A stretch of 43,557 bases of DNA from Lutibacter sp. (GCA_021647265.1 JAKIVA010000021.1:1-43557); one strand, 5' to 3'. Counted from the first letter of the stretch, positions 1 through 7,574 are shown. Notes: generated by a model from the letters alone, not told the origin. Made by a program: numbers and translations.

Positions 1-1
1 A

Positions 2-100
2 AAGTTTCTTTTTAGATTTATTATTCTTCCTGCTAAATGGACCAGAAGGTCAAGGCAAGATGTCCTGCGAGTCTATGGAGAAATTAGATATAGAACTTGA
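2..100 (+). pseudogene. Possible C-terminal tail of a DDE transposase (cut by window edge)
   Basis: An open frame enters from the left edge and stops with TGA at 98-100. The 32 visible residues contain LPAKWTRRSRQDVLRVYG, a basic stretch that resembles the C-terminal end of IS4/IS1380-type transposases, where a hydrophobic patch is followed by PAK and an Arg-rich segment. Only the last residues are visible, so neither the family nor intactness can be settled. It could equally be the end of an unrelated basic protein. A hairpin terminator on the same strand follows at 349. Confidence 0.35.
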
Positions 101-348
101 GAATTAAAAGACTATTTAAAACTAAAATCCAAATATTACCTACACTATCAAAGTCTCATTGGCTAATAAAACACTATTGCCTTAAATTTAAATAATTATG
201 TGATATTAACATTAAAATATAAAATTTTAAAAATTAAGGGTATAAATTAAACATTAATCAAAATATAATCCGTCAAATCCATTTTAAATTAAAAAAAGTT
301 AGAATCAAAATCGAATATTTGATAACTTACGGATTTAAGAAACTATCG

Positions 349-376
349 GAACAGCTTGACGCTGTTCTTTATTATT
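349..376 (+). terminator. Rho-independent terminator
   Basis: GAACAGC and GCTGTTC form a perfect 7-bp stem with a 5-base loop, followed by TTTATTATT on the plus strand. It would end transcription coming from the left edge. Confidence 0.6.
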
Positions 377-452
377 ACTAATTACAGACATACAAAAGGC
401 GTTTTATAATTAATAAAATTACGATAGTATATTAAATTAAAAATTAGGTATA

Positions 453-483
453 AAAAAATGTGCATAAACCTTGGTTTATGCAC
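453..483 (-). terminator. Rho-independent terminator for the small minus-strand ORF
   Basis: GTGCATAAACC and GGTTTATGCAC (460-470 and 473-483) form an 11-bp inverted repeat. Read on the minus strand, the stem is followed by a run of T. It lies about 120 bases beyond the stop of the ORF at 604-816. Confidence 0.6.
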
Positions 484-603
484 AAAACTAAAATAAAGTC
501 CTTGAGGTTAACTGTATTATGGTTATGAAATCAACTTTTCATAGGTAAAAGAAAATTATTTTAGTGATTTATTTCAAAAATTATATAATTGGTAAACTAT
601 TTT

Positions 604-816
604 TTATTCTATACCCAAGCGTTCAAATAGCCCTTGAATATCACTAGGGTAATTGTTAATTTGTTGCTCAAAATTATTTGTTGAATTATTTATGTTTGTA
701 TTTTCTGAATTTGTGTTATTTGTTGTTTTTCCCATCTTCTTTTCTAATTTAGTTGTCACTTTTTGATATTTATCTAGTTTTTTCTTCATTTTTTCAGCCT
801 CAGGCCAGTAAATCAT
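604..816 (-). CDS. Small Asn-rich hypothetical protein
   Basis: A 70-residue ORF. The N-terminal half is basic and helical (KMKKKLDKYQKVTTKLEKK). It is followed by an Asn/Thr-rich linker (about residues 32-55) and a short acidic C-terminus, SDIQGLFERLGIE. There is no signal peptide, membrane segment or recognised domain. In its favour are a strong hairpin terminator on the same strand downstream and an A-rich leader before the ATG. Against it are its low complexity and the lack of a clear -7 promoter motif. I do not recognise a family; it may be a real small protein or a chance ORF. Confidence 0.4.
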   Translation of the reverse strand: MIYWPEAEKMKKKLDKYQKVTTKLEKKMGKTTNNTNSENTNINNSTNNFEQQINNYPSDIQGLFERLGIE

Positions 817-1020
817 TTTTAATTAAACCATATAATAACCTGATTAATAAGTTGTTAATAAATTTATAGCTATAATAAGCCCGGTTAAATAATTAAGTTA
901 AAGTTATACATACTTAATTTAAGTAATGTTATTTTATCCGTAAAAAAAGAATGGATAAAGCCTACTTTACATCTAAAATATTTTAGTAAATTTACAAGCA
1001 CTAAAATTTGTCCCCTCCAA

Positions 1021-1746
1021 ATGCGCAACTATTTTATTATTGATAACGACCCACATTCTATTCAAAGAATTGAGAATGTTTTAGAAGATTTTTACGAATT
1101 TAACTGTATTGGTGTTTCGTGTGATTATGATAATGCAATGAACATAATATTAAAAGAAACTCCTGATTTAGTTTTTTTTAATATTGAAAATGTTATTGAT
1201 AATCCGTTTGAATTTACACAAGAGTTAAACTTATTTAATGATACCTTTCCTGTTTTTATTGCCATCTCTTCTTCAAAAGAAAAGGTATATGAAGCTATAA
1301 AAAATGGATTTTTCGATTTTTTGTTAAGCCCTTTAACAGAATTAGAGATTAGAAAATCAGTGTTGAAAGTATTAAAAAAAATACCTGCACAATCCAGAAA
1401 AAATATTTGTTTAAAATCATATAAAGATTACCAATATTTACAAACAGATGAAATACTGTTTTTAAAAGCAGATAATAATGCAACCGATTTTTATATGAAT
1501 GATGGTTCAATTATTAGTGCTTATAAAACGCTTAAAACTTTTGAAAGTATACTTCCTGACAATTTTCATAGAATTCACAAAAGCTATATTATCAACAAAA
1601 ATTTTATTTCAAGAATTCAATATGGAAAATTAATATGTACTATTAAAAGAAATAGTTATGAAGTTCCCTTCACCAAAACCTATATTGGTAATATTGAAAG
1701 TATAAACAAAGCTTTATCAGAGTATTCTTATATATCAGTTAATTAA
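1021..1746 (+). CDS. LytTR-family response regulator with degenerate receiver domain
   Basis: A 241-aa DNA-binding regulator. Residues 1-118 have the layout of a CheY-like receiver and residues about 128-235 form a LytTR DNA-binding domain (LKSYKDYQYLQTDEILFLKA, then HRIHKSYIINKNFI). The receiver is unusual. The phosphoacceptor position in the strand-3 motif reads VFFNIEN, so Asn54 replaces Asp. The conserved Lys of the usual K-P pair is Ser103 (LLSPL). Acidic residues remain at Asp8 and Asp10. It is therefore unlikely to be switched by ordinary phosphorylation. No LytS-type kinase is adjacent; the TPR kinase downstream has its own regulator. Its last codons run into the 195-bp element, which splits this gene from an array of LytTR-like sites at 1951-2076. 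The start is the first ATG, 8 residues before the acidic pocket. Confidence 0.9.
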   Translation: MRNYFIIDNDPHSIQRIENVLEDFYEFNCIGVSCDYDNAMNIILKETPDLVFFNIENVIDNPFEFTQELNLFNDTFPVFIAISSSKEKVYEAIKNGFFDFLLSPLTELEIRKSVLKVLKKIPAQSRKNICLKSYKDYQYLQTDEILFLKADNNATDFYMNDGSIISAYKTLKTFESILPDNFHRIHKSYIINKNFISRIQYGKLICTIKRNSYEVPFTKTYIGNIESINKALSEYSYISVN

Positions 1747-1939
1747 CGTGAGTTCAACATCATAATTCACTTTAATTGCTTATAATCAATATTTTAATTT
1801 TAAAAATAAAACGCCAATGTCACCTTGAGCGCAGTCGAAAGGGTTTTAACTAGGTTTCCGACTGCACTCAATCTGGCAAAGTGATGATAATCAACACTAT
1901 TTTCTTTAGTATCTACATTTTTTAAGCCAAACTCATGTT
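1745..1939. mobile_element. 195-bp MITE-like element, copy A (target duplication AATT)
   Basis: The element begins AACGTGAGTT and ends AACTCATGTT, an imperfect terminal inverted repeat. It is flanked by AATT at 1741-1744 and 1940-1943. The centre holds an imperfect hairpin, TTGAGCGCAGTCGAAA (1825-1840) against TTTCCGACTGCACTCAA (1855-1871). It has no coding capacity. A second copy of exactly the same length lies at 33083-33277; copy A is the more diverged of the two. The junction falls inside the stop codon of the upstream LytTR gene: T1744 plus element bases A1745-A1746 make TAA. The deduced empty site reads AAT TAG, so the protein end was unchanged. Confidence 0.85.
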
Positions 1940-1950
1940 AATTAGTGTAA

Positions 1951-2076
1951 TAAACGGTATCATTTTGTAGATAAACTGTGTTGTTTTATTAATAAAACAC
2001 ACGTTATTAACAATAAACGGCATTATTTTACTAACAAACGGTATGTTTACACTAACAAATGGTTTGCTTTCACTAA
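1951..2076. repeat. Six tandem 21-bp units resembling LytTR binding boxes
   Basis: The units are 1951-1971, 1972-1992, 1993-2013, 2014-2034, 2035-2055 and 2056-2076, each exactly 21 bp. The conserved core is (T/C)AAACGGTAT followed by a T-rich part and ACTAA. On the minus strand the cores read ACCGTTTAT, ACAGTTTAT, a degenerate third unit, GCCGTTTAT, ACCGTTTGT and ACCATTTGT. The published LytTR consensus, as I remember it, is [TA][AC][CA]GTTN[AG][TG] in direct repeats about 21-22 bp apart. Units 1, 2 and 5 match 9/9, and units 4 and 6 match 8/9. The array ends 106 bases before the start of the small lipoprotein gene, a plausible upstream-activator position. Confidence 0.75.
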
Positions 2077-2182
2077 TTTATTAGTTTAAGACTAATAAAA
2101 TTCTATTCAAAAAACTATTTTCACATTCTAAAGCACTAAAAGACAATTAACCTATATTATAATTTTTAAAAACCCCAATATT

Positions 2183-2359
2183 ATGAAATCAATTAAATTT
2201 ATTTTCGCTTTTTCTTTATTTTTAATGGCATTTACAGCCTGTACTTCTGATGATCAACTTTCTGCTGATGAAACACTATACAATCCTAACACGATAGACA
2301 ATACGGTATATGCCACAGGAGAAGAAGGTACGGCTGAAGTAATGGATGACAGAGACTAA
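2183..2359 (+). CDS. Small lipoprotein (58 aa)
   Basis: ATG at 2183 opens a 58-codon frame ending TAA at 2357-2359. It begins MKSIKFIFAFSLFLMAFTAC, a classical lipoprotein signal peptide with the lipidated Cys at residue 20. The mature part is only 38 residues, acidic and polar, ending EVMDDRD, with no recognised domain. The gene stands alone. LytTR-like boxes lie upstream at 1951-2076, no clear TAnnTTTG motif is visible before it (suggesting dependence on an activator), and a strong terminator follows at 2399. Codon use matches its neighbours. The function is unknown. It may be a target of the LytTR regulator, or a small envelope ligand for the sensor kinase downstream; both are inference. 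Confidence 0.75.
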   Translation: MKSIKFIFAFSLFLMAFTACTSDDQLSADETLYNPNTIDNTVYATGEEGTAEVMDDRD

Positions 2360-2398
2360 TCTACAACATTTGTATTTAAATATATTTATTTTAAAAAT

Positions 2399-2430
2399 CC
2401 TTAAACTTAATTGTTTAGGGCTTTTTTTTT
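2399..2430 (+). terminator. Rho-independent terminator after the small lipoprotein
   Basis: CCTTAAAC pairs with GTTTAGGG (one G-T pair) around a 6-base loop, followed by C and nine T. It separates the lipoprotein from the kinase gene 27 bases further on. Confidence 0.8.
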
Positions 2431-2456
2431 ATTAGATTTGTTTAAAAACACAACCA

Positions 2457-4499
2457 TTGGGAGCTAAATTCAAAACAATTATAATTCGTGTATTTTATTT
2501 TTACATGTCATTAACTTTGGTTTTTTGTAGTCAAAACAAGGTTGGTAATAAAACAAATGATAATCCTGAAATTGACAGTATTTCAAATTGGATTCAGCAA
2601 TCAAAAAATATCAAAAAACCGCAATTTAACAGAGAAAAATTGTTAAGAAAAGCCTTTGAAGTTACCAAACAACAAAAGTTAGATTCTGTTAAAAATAAAC
2701 TTTTCTCTAAAATTGCCTTGGAAGTATTTAATTTAGGAAATGATGAACTATTTAGAAAAGTAAATCTTAAAGCATTATTATTAGCTACCAAACTTCGTGA
2801 TACTTTTAGAATTGGAGAGGCACACTGGAATTATGGTTCTTTTTATTCTAAAAGAGAAATGATTGATAGTGCTTATTACCATTACCACGAAGCCTATAAA
2901 TATTTTAAGATAATTAAAAATAAGTATTATACAGCTAAAATGCTGTATAATATGGGCTATATAGAAGGGCTTTTAAAAGATTACACAGGTAGTGAGGTTT
3001 CTATTTTTGAAGCCATCACTATTTTTAAAAAATTAGGAAAAGATTTAAATTTGTATCAGTGCTATAATTATTTAGGCTTAATTTATTACAATCTCAAAGA
3101 GTTTAATAGAGCAATTTATTACCATAACAAAGCTTTAGAATACCTTAAAAATGTTAAAAATAAAAGACTTTACAAGGAAGGCAGCTTAAGTAATTTAGGC
3201 CTGGTTTATCAAAAGTTAAAAGATTATGAAAAAGCTATTGAGAGTTTTGAAGAGGCTTTAAACAATAGCAATTTAAAAAAGCGTGATATTAATTTTTATG
3301 CACGGTTGGTAGACAATATTGCTTATACTAGGTTTTTAGATGGAGATACAACCAACGTTGCTAAAGAGCTTTATAAATCTTTAAAAATAAGGGATAGTGT
3401 TAAAAATATTTCAGGAATTGTGGTTAATAAATTGCATTTGGCAGAGTTGTATGCTTTAAAGCAAGATACCTCAAAGGCCATTAAATTAGCAAATGAAGCG
3501 CACAATTTAGCCAATAAAATAGAAAATAACCGTGATAAATTAAAATCGTTATTATTACTGTCAAAAATAGATGCTAAAAAGTCAAATACGTATTTAAAAA
3601 ATTACGTTCATTTAAATGATAGTTTGCAAATTGAAGAACGAAAAATAAGAAATAAATTTACGAGAATACGCTTTGAAACAGATGAATATATTAGAGAAAC
3701 TGAAAAATTATCAGCGCAAAAAATATTAATTTCAGTTGGAGCTTTTTTTACGATTTTAATACTTTCTTTCGCCTATTTTTTAAGGGTTCAAAGAACTAAA
3801 AACAAGGAGTTATTATTTGAAAGAGAACAGCAAAAATCGAATGAAGAAATTTTTTCTTTAATGCTTAAACAACAATCTAAATTAGAAGAGGGGCGTTTAA
3901 AAGAACGACATAGAATTTCAGAAGATTTACACGACGGTGTTTTGGGGAAAATTTTTGGAACTAGAATTGGGCTCGGATTTTTAAATATTAAAGGTGATGA
4001 AGGAGCAATAAAAAAGCATCAGTTTTTTATAAATGAACTTCAAAATATTGAAAAAGAGATTAGAACAATTTCACATGAATTAAAAAATGAAATTTTATCA
4101 TCAAAAGAAGATTTCTTTAAAATTATAGATGGCCTAATAGAACAAAAAAGCAACTTAGGAAACTTTGAGTATAAAACAGTTTATGATAATAAAATTCACT
4201 GGAGTGAAATAAATGATGGCATAAAAATTAATTTATATAGAATATTACAAGAAGCATTGCAAAATATTATTAAATATGCAAATGCAAATAATGTAAAAAT
4301 AGAGTTTAAATTAGAAGAAAATACGTTAATTTTATTAATTGAAGATGATGGAATAGGGTTCAATGTTTTTGAAAAAAGAAAAGGCATTGGAATAAAAAAC
4401 ATGAAATCAAGAGTTCGTAAATTGAATGGGGTTTTTGAGATAAATTCAACAATTAATAAAGGAACTACTATATTTGTATCGTGCCCAATACAAAATTAA
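2457..4499 (+). CDS. TPR-containing sensor histidine kinase (HisKA_3/NarL-type partner)
   Basis: A 680-aa membrane sensor kinase. Domains in order: an N-terminal signal with a lipobox-like LVFC (Cys24); TPR-type helical repeats about 60-385 (for example YYHNKALEYLKN, AIESFEEALNN), predicted outside the cytoplasm; a transmembrane helix about 423-443; a coiled coil; a HisKA_3 dimerisation helix with phospho-acceptor His492 (SEDLHDGVLGK); and a HATPase domain with N-box EALQNIIKYA, G1 DDGIGFN and G2 KGIGIKN. The start is a TTG at 2457, because only it supplies the basic residues expected before the hydrophobic signal core. The first in-frame ATG is at 2505 and would give a signal without a charged N-region. 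The response regulator starts 4 bases after the stop, so the two form a two-component operon. TPR kinases of this build are common in flavobacteria; their ligands are mostly unknown. Confidence 0.9.
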   Translation: MGAKFKTIIIRVFYFYMSLTLVFCSQNKVGNKTNDNPEIDSISNWIQQSKNIKKPQFNREKLLRKAFEVTKQQKLDSVKNKLFSKIALEVFNLGNDELFRKVNLKALLLATKLRDTFRIGEAHWNYGSFYSKREMIDSAYYHYHEAYKYFKIIKNKYYTAKMLYNMGYIEGLLKDYTGSEVSIFEAITIFKKLGKDLNLYQCYNYLGLIYYNLKEFNRAIYYHNKALEYLKNVKNKRLYKEGSLSNLGLVYQKLKDYEKAIESFEEALNNSNLKKRDINFYARLVDNIAYTRFLDGDTTNVAKELYKSLKIRDSVKNISGIVVNKLHLAELYALKQDTSKAIKLANEAHNLANKIENNRDKLKSLLLLSKIDAKKSNTYLKNYVHLNDSLQIEERKIRNKFTRIRFETDEYIRETEKLSAQKILISVGAFFTILILSFAYFLRVQRTKNKELLFEREQQKSNEEIFSLMLKQQSKLEEGRLKERHRISEDLHDGVLGKIFGTRIGLGFLNIKGDEGAIKKHQFFINELQNIEKEIRTISHELKNEILSSKEDFFKIIDGLIEQKSNLGNFEYKTVYDNKIHWSEINDGIKINLYRILQEALQNIIKYANANNVKIEFKLEENTLILLIEDDGIGFNVFEKRKGIGIKNMKSRVRKLNGVFEINSTINKGTTIFVSCPIQN

Positions 4500-4503
4500 A
4501 ATT

Positions 4504-5181
4504 ATGAGTAAAATTTATAATGTATTAATAGTTGATGATCACCCAATAATCGCTGATGCTTATAAAAGTGCTTTTGAATTTATAAGCTCTGAAAACAATA
4601 AAATTAAATTTAGCATTACCATAGTACATAATTGTGATGATGCTATTCAAGAAATTGAAAAAGTTTCAAAGACAAAAGGTGTTAACATTGTTTTTTTAGA
4701 TATCTCATTACCTCCTTCAACAGATGGAGAAATTTTATCAGGTGAAGATTTAGGAATTGTTATTAGAGAGCAACTACCAAATTGTAAAATAATTGTTGCT
4801 ACAACCTTTAATGACAATTATAGAATTCAAGCGATTCTCAAAAATGTAAATCCAAATGGATTTTTAATTAAAAACGACGTTAATAAAGAAGAATTAATAG
4901 CATGTATAAACACGGTAATGGATGATGTACCATATTATAGTAAATCTGTGTTAGAATTATTTAGAAAACAAACTTCAATAGATTACAGATTAGATAAAAT
5001 TGATAGACAATTACTGTATGAAATGTCAATAGGTACTAAAATGAAATACCTCCCTAAAATTATTCCAATGTCTAAGGCGGGTCTTGAAAAAAGGAAAAAG
5101 CAGCTAAAAATATTATTTGACGTCAAAGATAGTGATGATAGAGAACTAATTTTAAAAGCAAAAGAAAAAGGGTTTATCTAA
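4504..5181 (+). CDS. NarL/LuxR-type response regulator, partner of the TPR kinase
   Basis: A 225-aa regulator. The receiver (residues 1-135) has an intact phosphorylation pocket: Asp11-Asp12, phosphoacceptor Asp66 (VFLDISLP), Thr100/Thr101 and Lys123 (FLIKND). Residues about 160-225 form a helix-turn-helix that is only distantly LuxR-like (LLYEMSIGTKMKYLPKIIPM), as is usual for this flavobacterial class. The start at 4504 leaves a normal 4-base gap after the kinase. An upstream in-frame ATG at 4474 would add ten residues inside the kinase gene and is less likely. Its intact receiver contrasts with the degenerate one in the LytTR protein, so phosphorylation from the kinase should go to this protein. 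Its stop lies inside a perfect terminator palindrome. Confidence 0.9.
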   Translation: MSKIYNVLIVDDHPIIADAYKSAFEFISSENNKIKFSITIVHNCDDAIQEIEKVSKTKGVNIVFLDISLPPSTDGEILSGEDLGIVIREQLPNCKIIVATTFNDNYRIQAILKNVNPNGFLIKNDVNKEELIACINTVMDDVPYYSKSVLELFRKQTSIDYRLDKIDRQLLYEMSIGTKMKYLPKIIPMSKAGLEKRKKQLKILFDVKDSDDRELILKAKEKGFI

Positions 5182-5197
5182 TTAGATAAACCCTTTT
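5166..5197 (+). terminator. Terminator overlapping the response-regulator stop codon
   Basis: A 16-bp perfect inverted repeat, AAAAGGGTTTATCTAA followed directly by its complement ending CCCTTTT, is centred on 5181/5182. The left arm encodes the last residues (KGFI and the stop). With A-rich DNA before and T-rich after, it can work in both directions. Confidence 0.85.
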
Positions 5198-5536
5198 CAA
5201 CTATAAAACTTTGGGGCTGTTTTACCATAAAAACATTTAGGGGTTGTTTGTTTTATTCCTATAGCTATTTCAAATTTAGATTTTTTTTTATGTAAAAAAA
5301 GAGATTTTTAATTTATTTTTAAATTTTTCGAAAAGTTTATGGATTGTGCCTTTTAAAGTAAGCTAAAAGCCTATTTTTAGCCTGTAAATAAATAATTTTT
5401 ATAAAAAAGGGAATAAAATTATACGTATTAAGAAAAATTTAACACACTTATTTAGTGTAAAATAGCTTTGAAAACGACATAATAACTATTATTGTTTAAT
5501 TTTGGCAAATTATAATTAAAGTAACAACCTTATTAT
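5198..5536. other. Intergenic region upstream of dsbD
   Basis: No gene is visible in this 339-base AT-rich stretch. It contains an imperfect direct repeat (5203-5222 and 5227-5249, ATAAAA...GGGGnTGTTT) of unknown meaning and the -7 motif listed next. Confidence 0.5.
5497..5504 (+). promoter_or_regulatory. Bacteroidota -7 promoter element for dsbD
   Basis: TAATTTTG matches TAnnTTTG exactly, 33 bases before the dsbD ATG. The nearest upstream TTTG (5467-5470) is 26 bases away, longer than ideal, so the -33 element is uncertain. Confidence 0.5.
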
Positions 5537-7531
5537 ATGAAGAAAATAATAGTAGTTCTATCCTTTTTAATATTAAGTACCTCAAGTTTTTCACAAATTC
5601 TTAATCCTGTAAAATGGGTCACCTCAGTTGAAAAAGTATCAGAGTCAGAATATGATTTATTAATCCAAGCAACTATTGAAGAAGGATGGCATTTGTATTC
5701 TCAAAATGTTCCTGAAGATGGCTCAATACCAACAAATTTTACATTTGTAAAAACAGATAATTATAAGTTAATAGGGAATACATCGGAAGAAGAAGGACAC
5801 ACTGTTTTTGATGCTGTTTTTAATATGAACATAAAATATTTTGAAAATAGAGCGGTATTCAAACAACGGGTTAAAATTATTTCAAAAAGTAATTTTAAAA
5901 TTACAGGAGAAGTTGAGTTTATGGTTTGCGATGACTCAAGTTGTTTGCCACCTACATTTGTAGATTTAGATTTTTCAATTCAACCTAAAAAAGGAATAAC
6001 ATCAGTAAATTTTAATACAAAAGAAAAAAAAGAAACAGTAAAATCAACTGAAACAAAAATTGAAACTAAATCAAAAAAAGAAAAAAAACCAATTGATAAA
6101 AGTTTATTAACCATATTTCTTATTGCCTTCTTATCTGGGTTTGCGGCGTTGCTAACGCCTTGTGTTTTCCCAATGATTCCAATGACGGTAAGTTTTTTTA
6201 CAAAACAAAGTAAAAGTAAGGCGGCAGGAATTAAAAATGCACTTATTTATGGTGCTTCAATAATAATTATTTATGTTGCTTTAGGTTGGTTAGTCTCATT
6301 CTTTTTTGGCGCAGACGCTTTAAATGCATTATCTACAAACGTTTGGTTCAATGTGTTCTTCTTTCTTATTTTGGTGGTTTTTGCAGTTTCGTTTTTAGGA
6401 GCTTTTGAAATAGTGTTACCAAGTTCTTGGGGAACGAAAGTTGATGCTCAAGCAGATAAAGGAGGCGTAATAGGGATCTTTTTTATGGCATTGGCACTGG
6501 CAATTGTATCTTTTTCTTGTACAGGTCCAATTGTAGGAACCTTGTTAGTACAAGCTGCTGCTGGCGGAAACCATATAGGCCCAATTGTTGGAATGTTAGG
6601 TTTTTCATTAGCATTAGCAATCCCTTTTGCATTGTTTGCAGCCTTCCCAGGTTGGTTAAATTCATTACCTAAATCAGGGGGTTGGTTAAATACAGTAAAA
6701 GTGGTTTTAGGATTTTTAGAGTTGGCATTAGCTTTTAAATTCTTGTCAAATGCAGATTTGGTATTAGATTTACATTGGTTAGAACGTGAAGTATTTTTAG
6801 CAATATGGATTGCTATTTTTGGAACGTTGGCACTTTATCTTTTTGGAAAAATACAGCTACCACATGATTCTCCATTAACACATATATCAGTAGGAAGATT
6901 AAGTTTAGGGTTAATTTCACTAATGTTTACAATTTATATGATTCCCGGTTTATGGGGGGCGCCATTAAATTTAATTAGTGCGTTTCCACCACCACAACAT
7001 TACAGTGAATCTCCGTATGGCGTAGGGTTTTCCAAACTAGGAGGAGGTTCTAACACAAGTCATTTAAACATACCTGAAGGAGCACATTTAATGGCTCCAC
7101 ATGATATATTAGCATTTAATGATTACGATTTAGGTTTGGCGTATGCCAAAAAAGTAAATAAACCAGTAATGTTAGATTTTACCGGAAAAGCCTGTGTAAA
7201 CTGTAGGAAAATGGAACAGAATGTTTGGCCTAAAGATAAAATACTCAACATTCTTAAAAATGACGTTGTTTTAATATCGTTATTTGTTGATGATAAAAGA
7301 CCACTTCCAAACGGAGAAGAGATTGATTCTAAATTACACCCTGGGAAAAAATTACGATATATTGGTCAAAAGTGGAGTGAAATGCAAACCATAAAGTATG
7401 GAGCAAATGCACAACCGTTTTATGTTTTAATAAACCTTAATGAAGAAAATTTAAATGATCCTGTTGCATATACACCAGATGTGGATGAATATTACAAGTG
7501 GTTAAAAGAAGGCATCGCCAATTTTAAATAA
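5537..7531 (+). CDS. dsbD: Thiol:disulfide interchange protein DsbD
   Basis: A 664-aa inner-membrane protein that carries electrons from cytoplasmic thioredoxin to periplasmic thiol partners. It has a signal peptide (cleavage near SSFSQ, residue 20) and an N-terminal DsbD-alpha domain with the pair Cys131/Cys136 (MVCDDSSC). A Lys-rich linker about 160-187 follows. The eight-helix DsbD core (about 188-480) has its pair at Cys209 (TPCVFPM) and Cys328 (SFSCTGP). A C-terminal thioredoxin domain carries Cys553-Val-Asn-Cys556. All six cysteines needed for the relay are present and the length is typical. It is monocistronic, with its own -7 motif upstream. Likely clients are the periplasmic TlpA-like proteins encoded at 25127 and 28092, though that link is inferred. 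Confidence 0.93.
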   Translation: MKKIIVVLSFLILSTSSFSQILNPVKWVTSVEKVSESEYDLLIQATIEEGWHLYSQNVPEDGSIPTNFTFVKTDNYKLIGNTSEEEGHTVFDAVFNMNIKYFENRAVFKQRVKIISKSNFKITGEVEFMVCDDSSCLPPTFVDLDFSIQPKKGITSVNFNTKEKKETVKSTETKIETKSKKEKKPIDKSLLTIFLIAFLSGFAALLTPCVFPMIPMTVSFFTKQSKSKAAGIKNALIYGASIIIIYVALGWLVSFFFGADALNALSTNVWFNVFFFLILVVFAVSFLGAFEIVLPSSWGTKVDAQADKGGVIGIFFMALALAIVSFSCTGPIVGTLLVQAAAGGNHIGPIVGMLGFSLALAIPFALFAAFPGWLNSLPKSGGWLNTVKVVLGFLELALAFKFLSNADLVLDLHWLEREVFLAIWIAIFGTLALYLFGKIQLPHDSPLTHISVGRLSLGLISLMFTIYMIPGLWGAPLNLISAFPPPQHYSESPYGVGFSKLGGGSNTSHLNIPEGAHLMAPHDILAFNDYDLGLAYAKKVNKPVMLDFTGKACVNCRKMEQNVWPKDKILNILKNDVVLISLFVDDKRPLPNGEEIDSKLHPGKKLRYIGQKWSEMQTIKYGANAQPFYVLINLNEENLNDPVAYTPDVDEYYKWLKEGIANFK

Positions 7532-7548
7532 TTATACTTTTCTTTTTT

Positions 7549-7556
7549 TAAATTTG
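7549..7556 (+). promoter_or_regulatory. Bacteroidota -7 promoter element
   Basis: TAAATTTG fits TAnnTTTG, 18 bases before the aminotransferase ATG. No clear -33 TTG is at the right distance. Confidence 0.5.
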
Positions 7557-7574
7557 TAAATAAATAAACAAATA

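Larger units (their letters stand above)
101..603. other. Gene-free AT-rich stretch with two terminators
   Basis: No convincing coding frame lies here. The stretch is very AT-rich and contains the two hairpins listed separately (349-376 and 460-483). If the left-edge frame is a transposase, the outer end of that insertion sequence should lie somewhere in 101-350, but I could not recognise a terminal repeat. Confidence 0.5.

Noticed and set aside
1951..2076. The 21-bp tandem units considered as a CRISPR array
   Set aside because: Units are contiguous with no variable spacers, far too short for CRISPR repeats, and no cas genes are present.
4474..4503. Upstream ATG for the response regulator inside the kinase gene
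   Set aside because: It adds ten residues before the conserved receiver start; the ATG at 4504 follows the kinase stop by 4 bases.
5203..5249. Imperfect direct repeat ATAAAA...GGGGnTGTTT after the response regulator
   Set aside because: Only two diverged copies in AT-rich DNA; too weak to claim as an operator or element.
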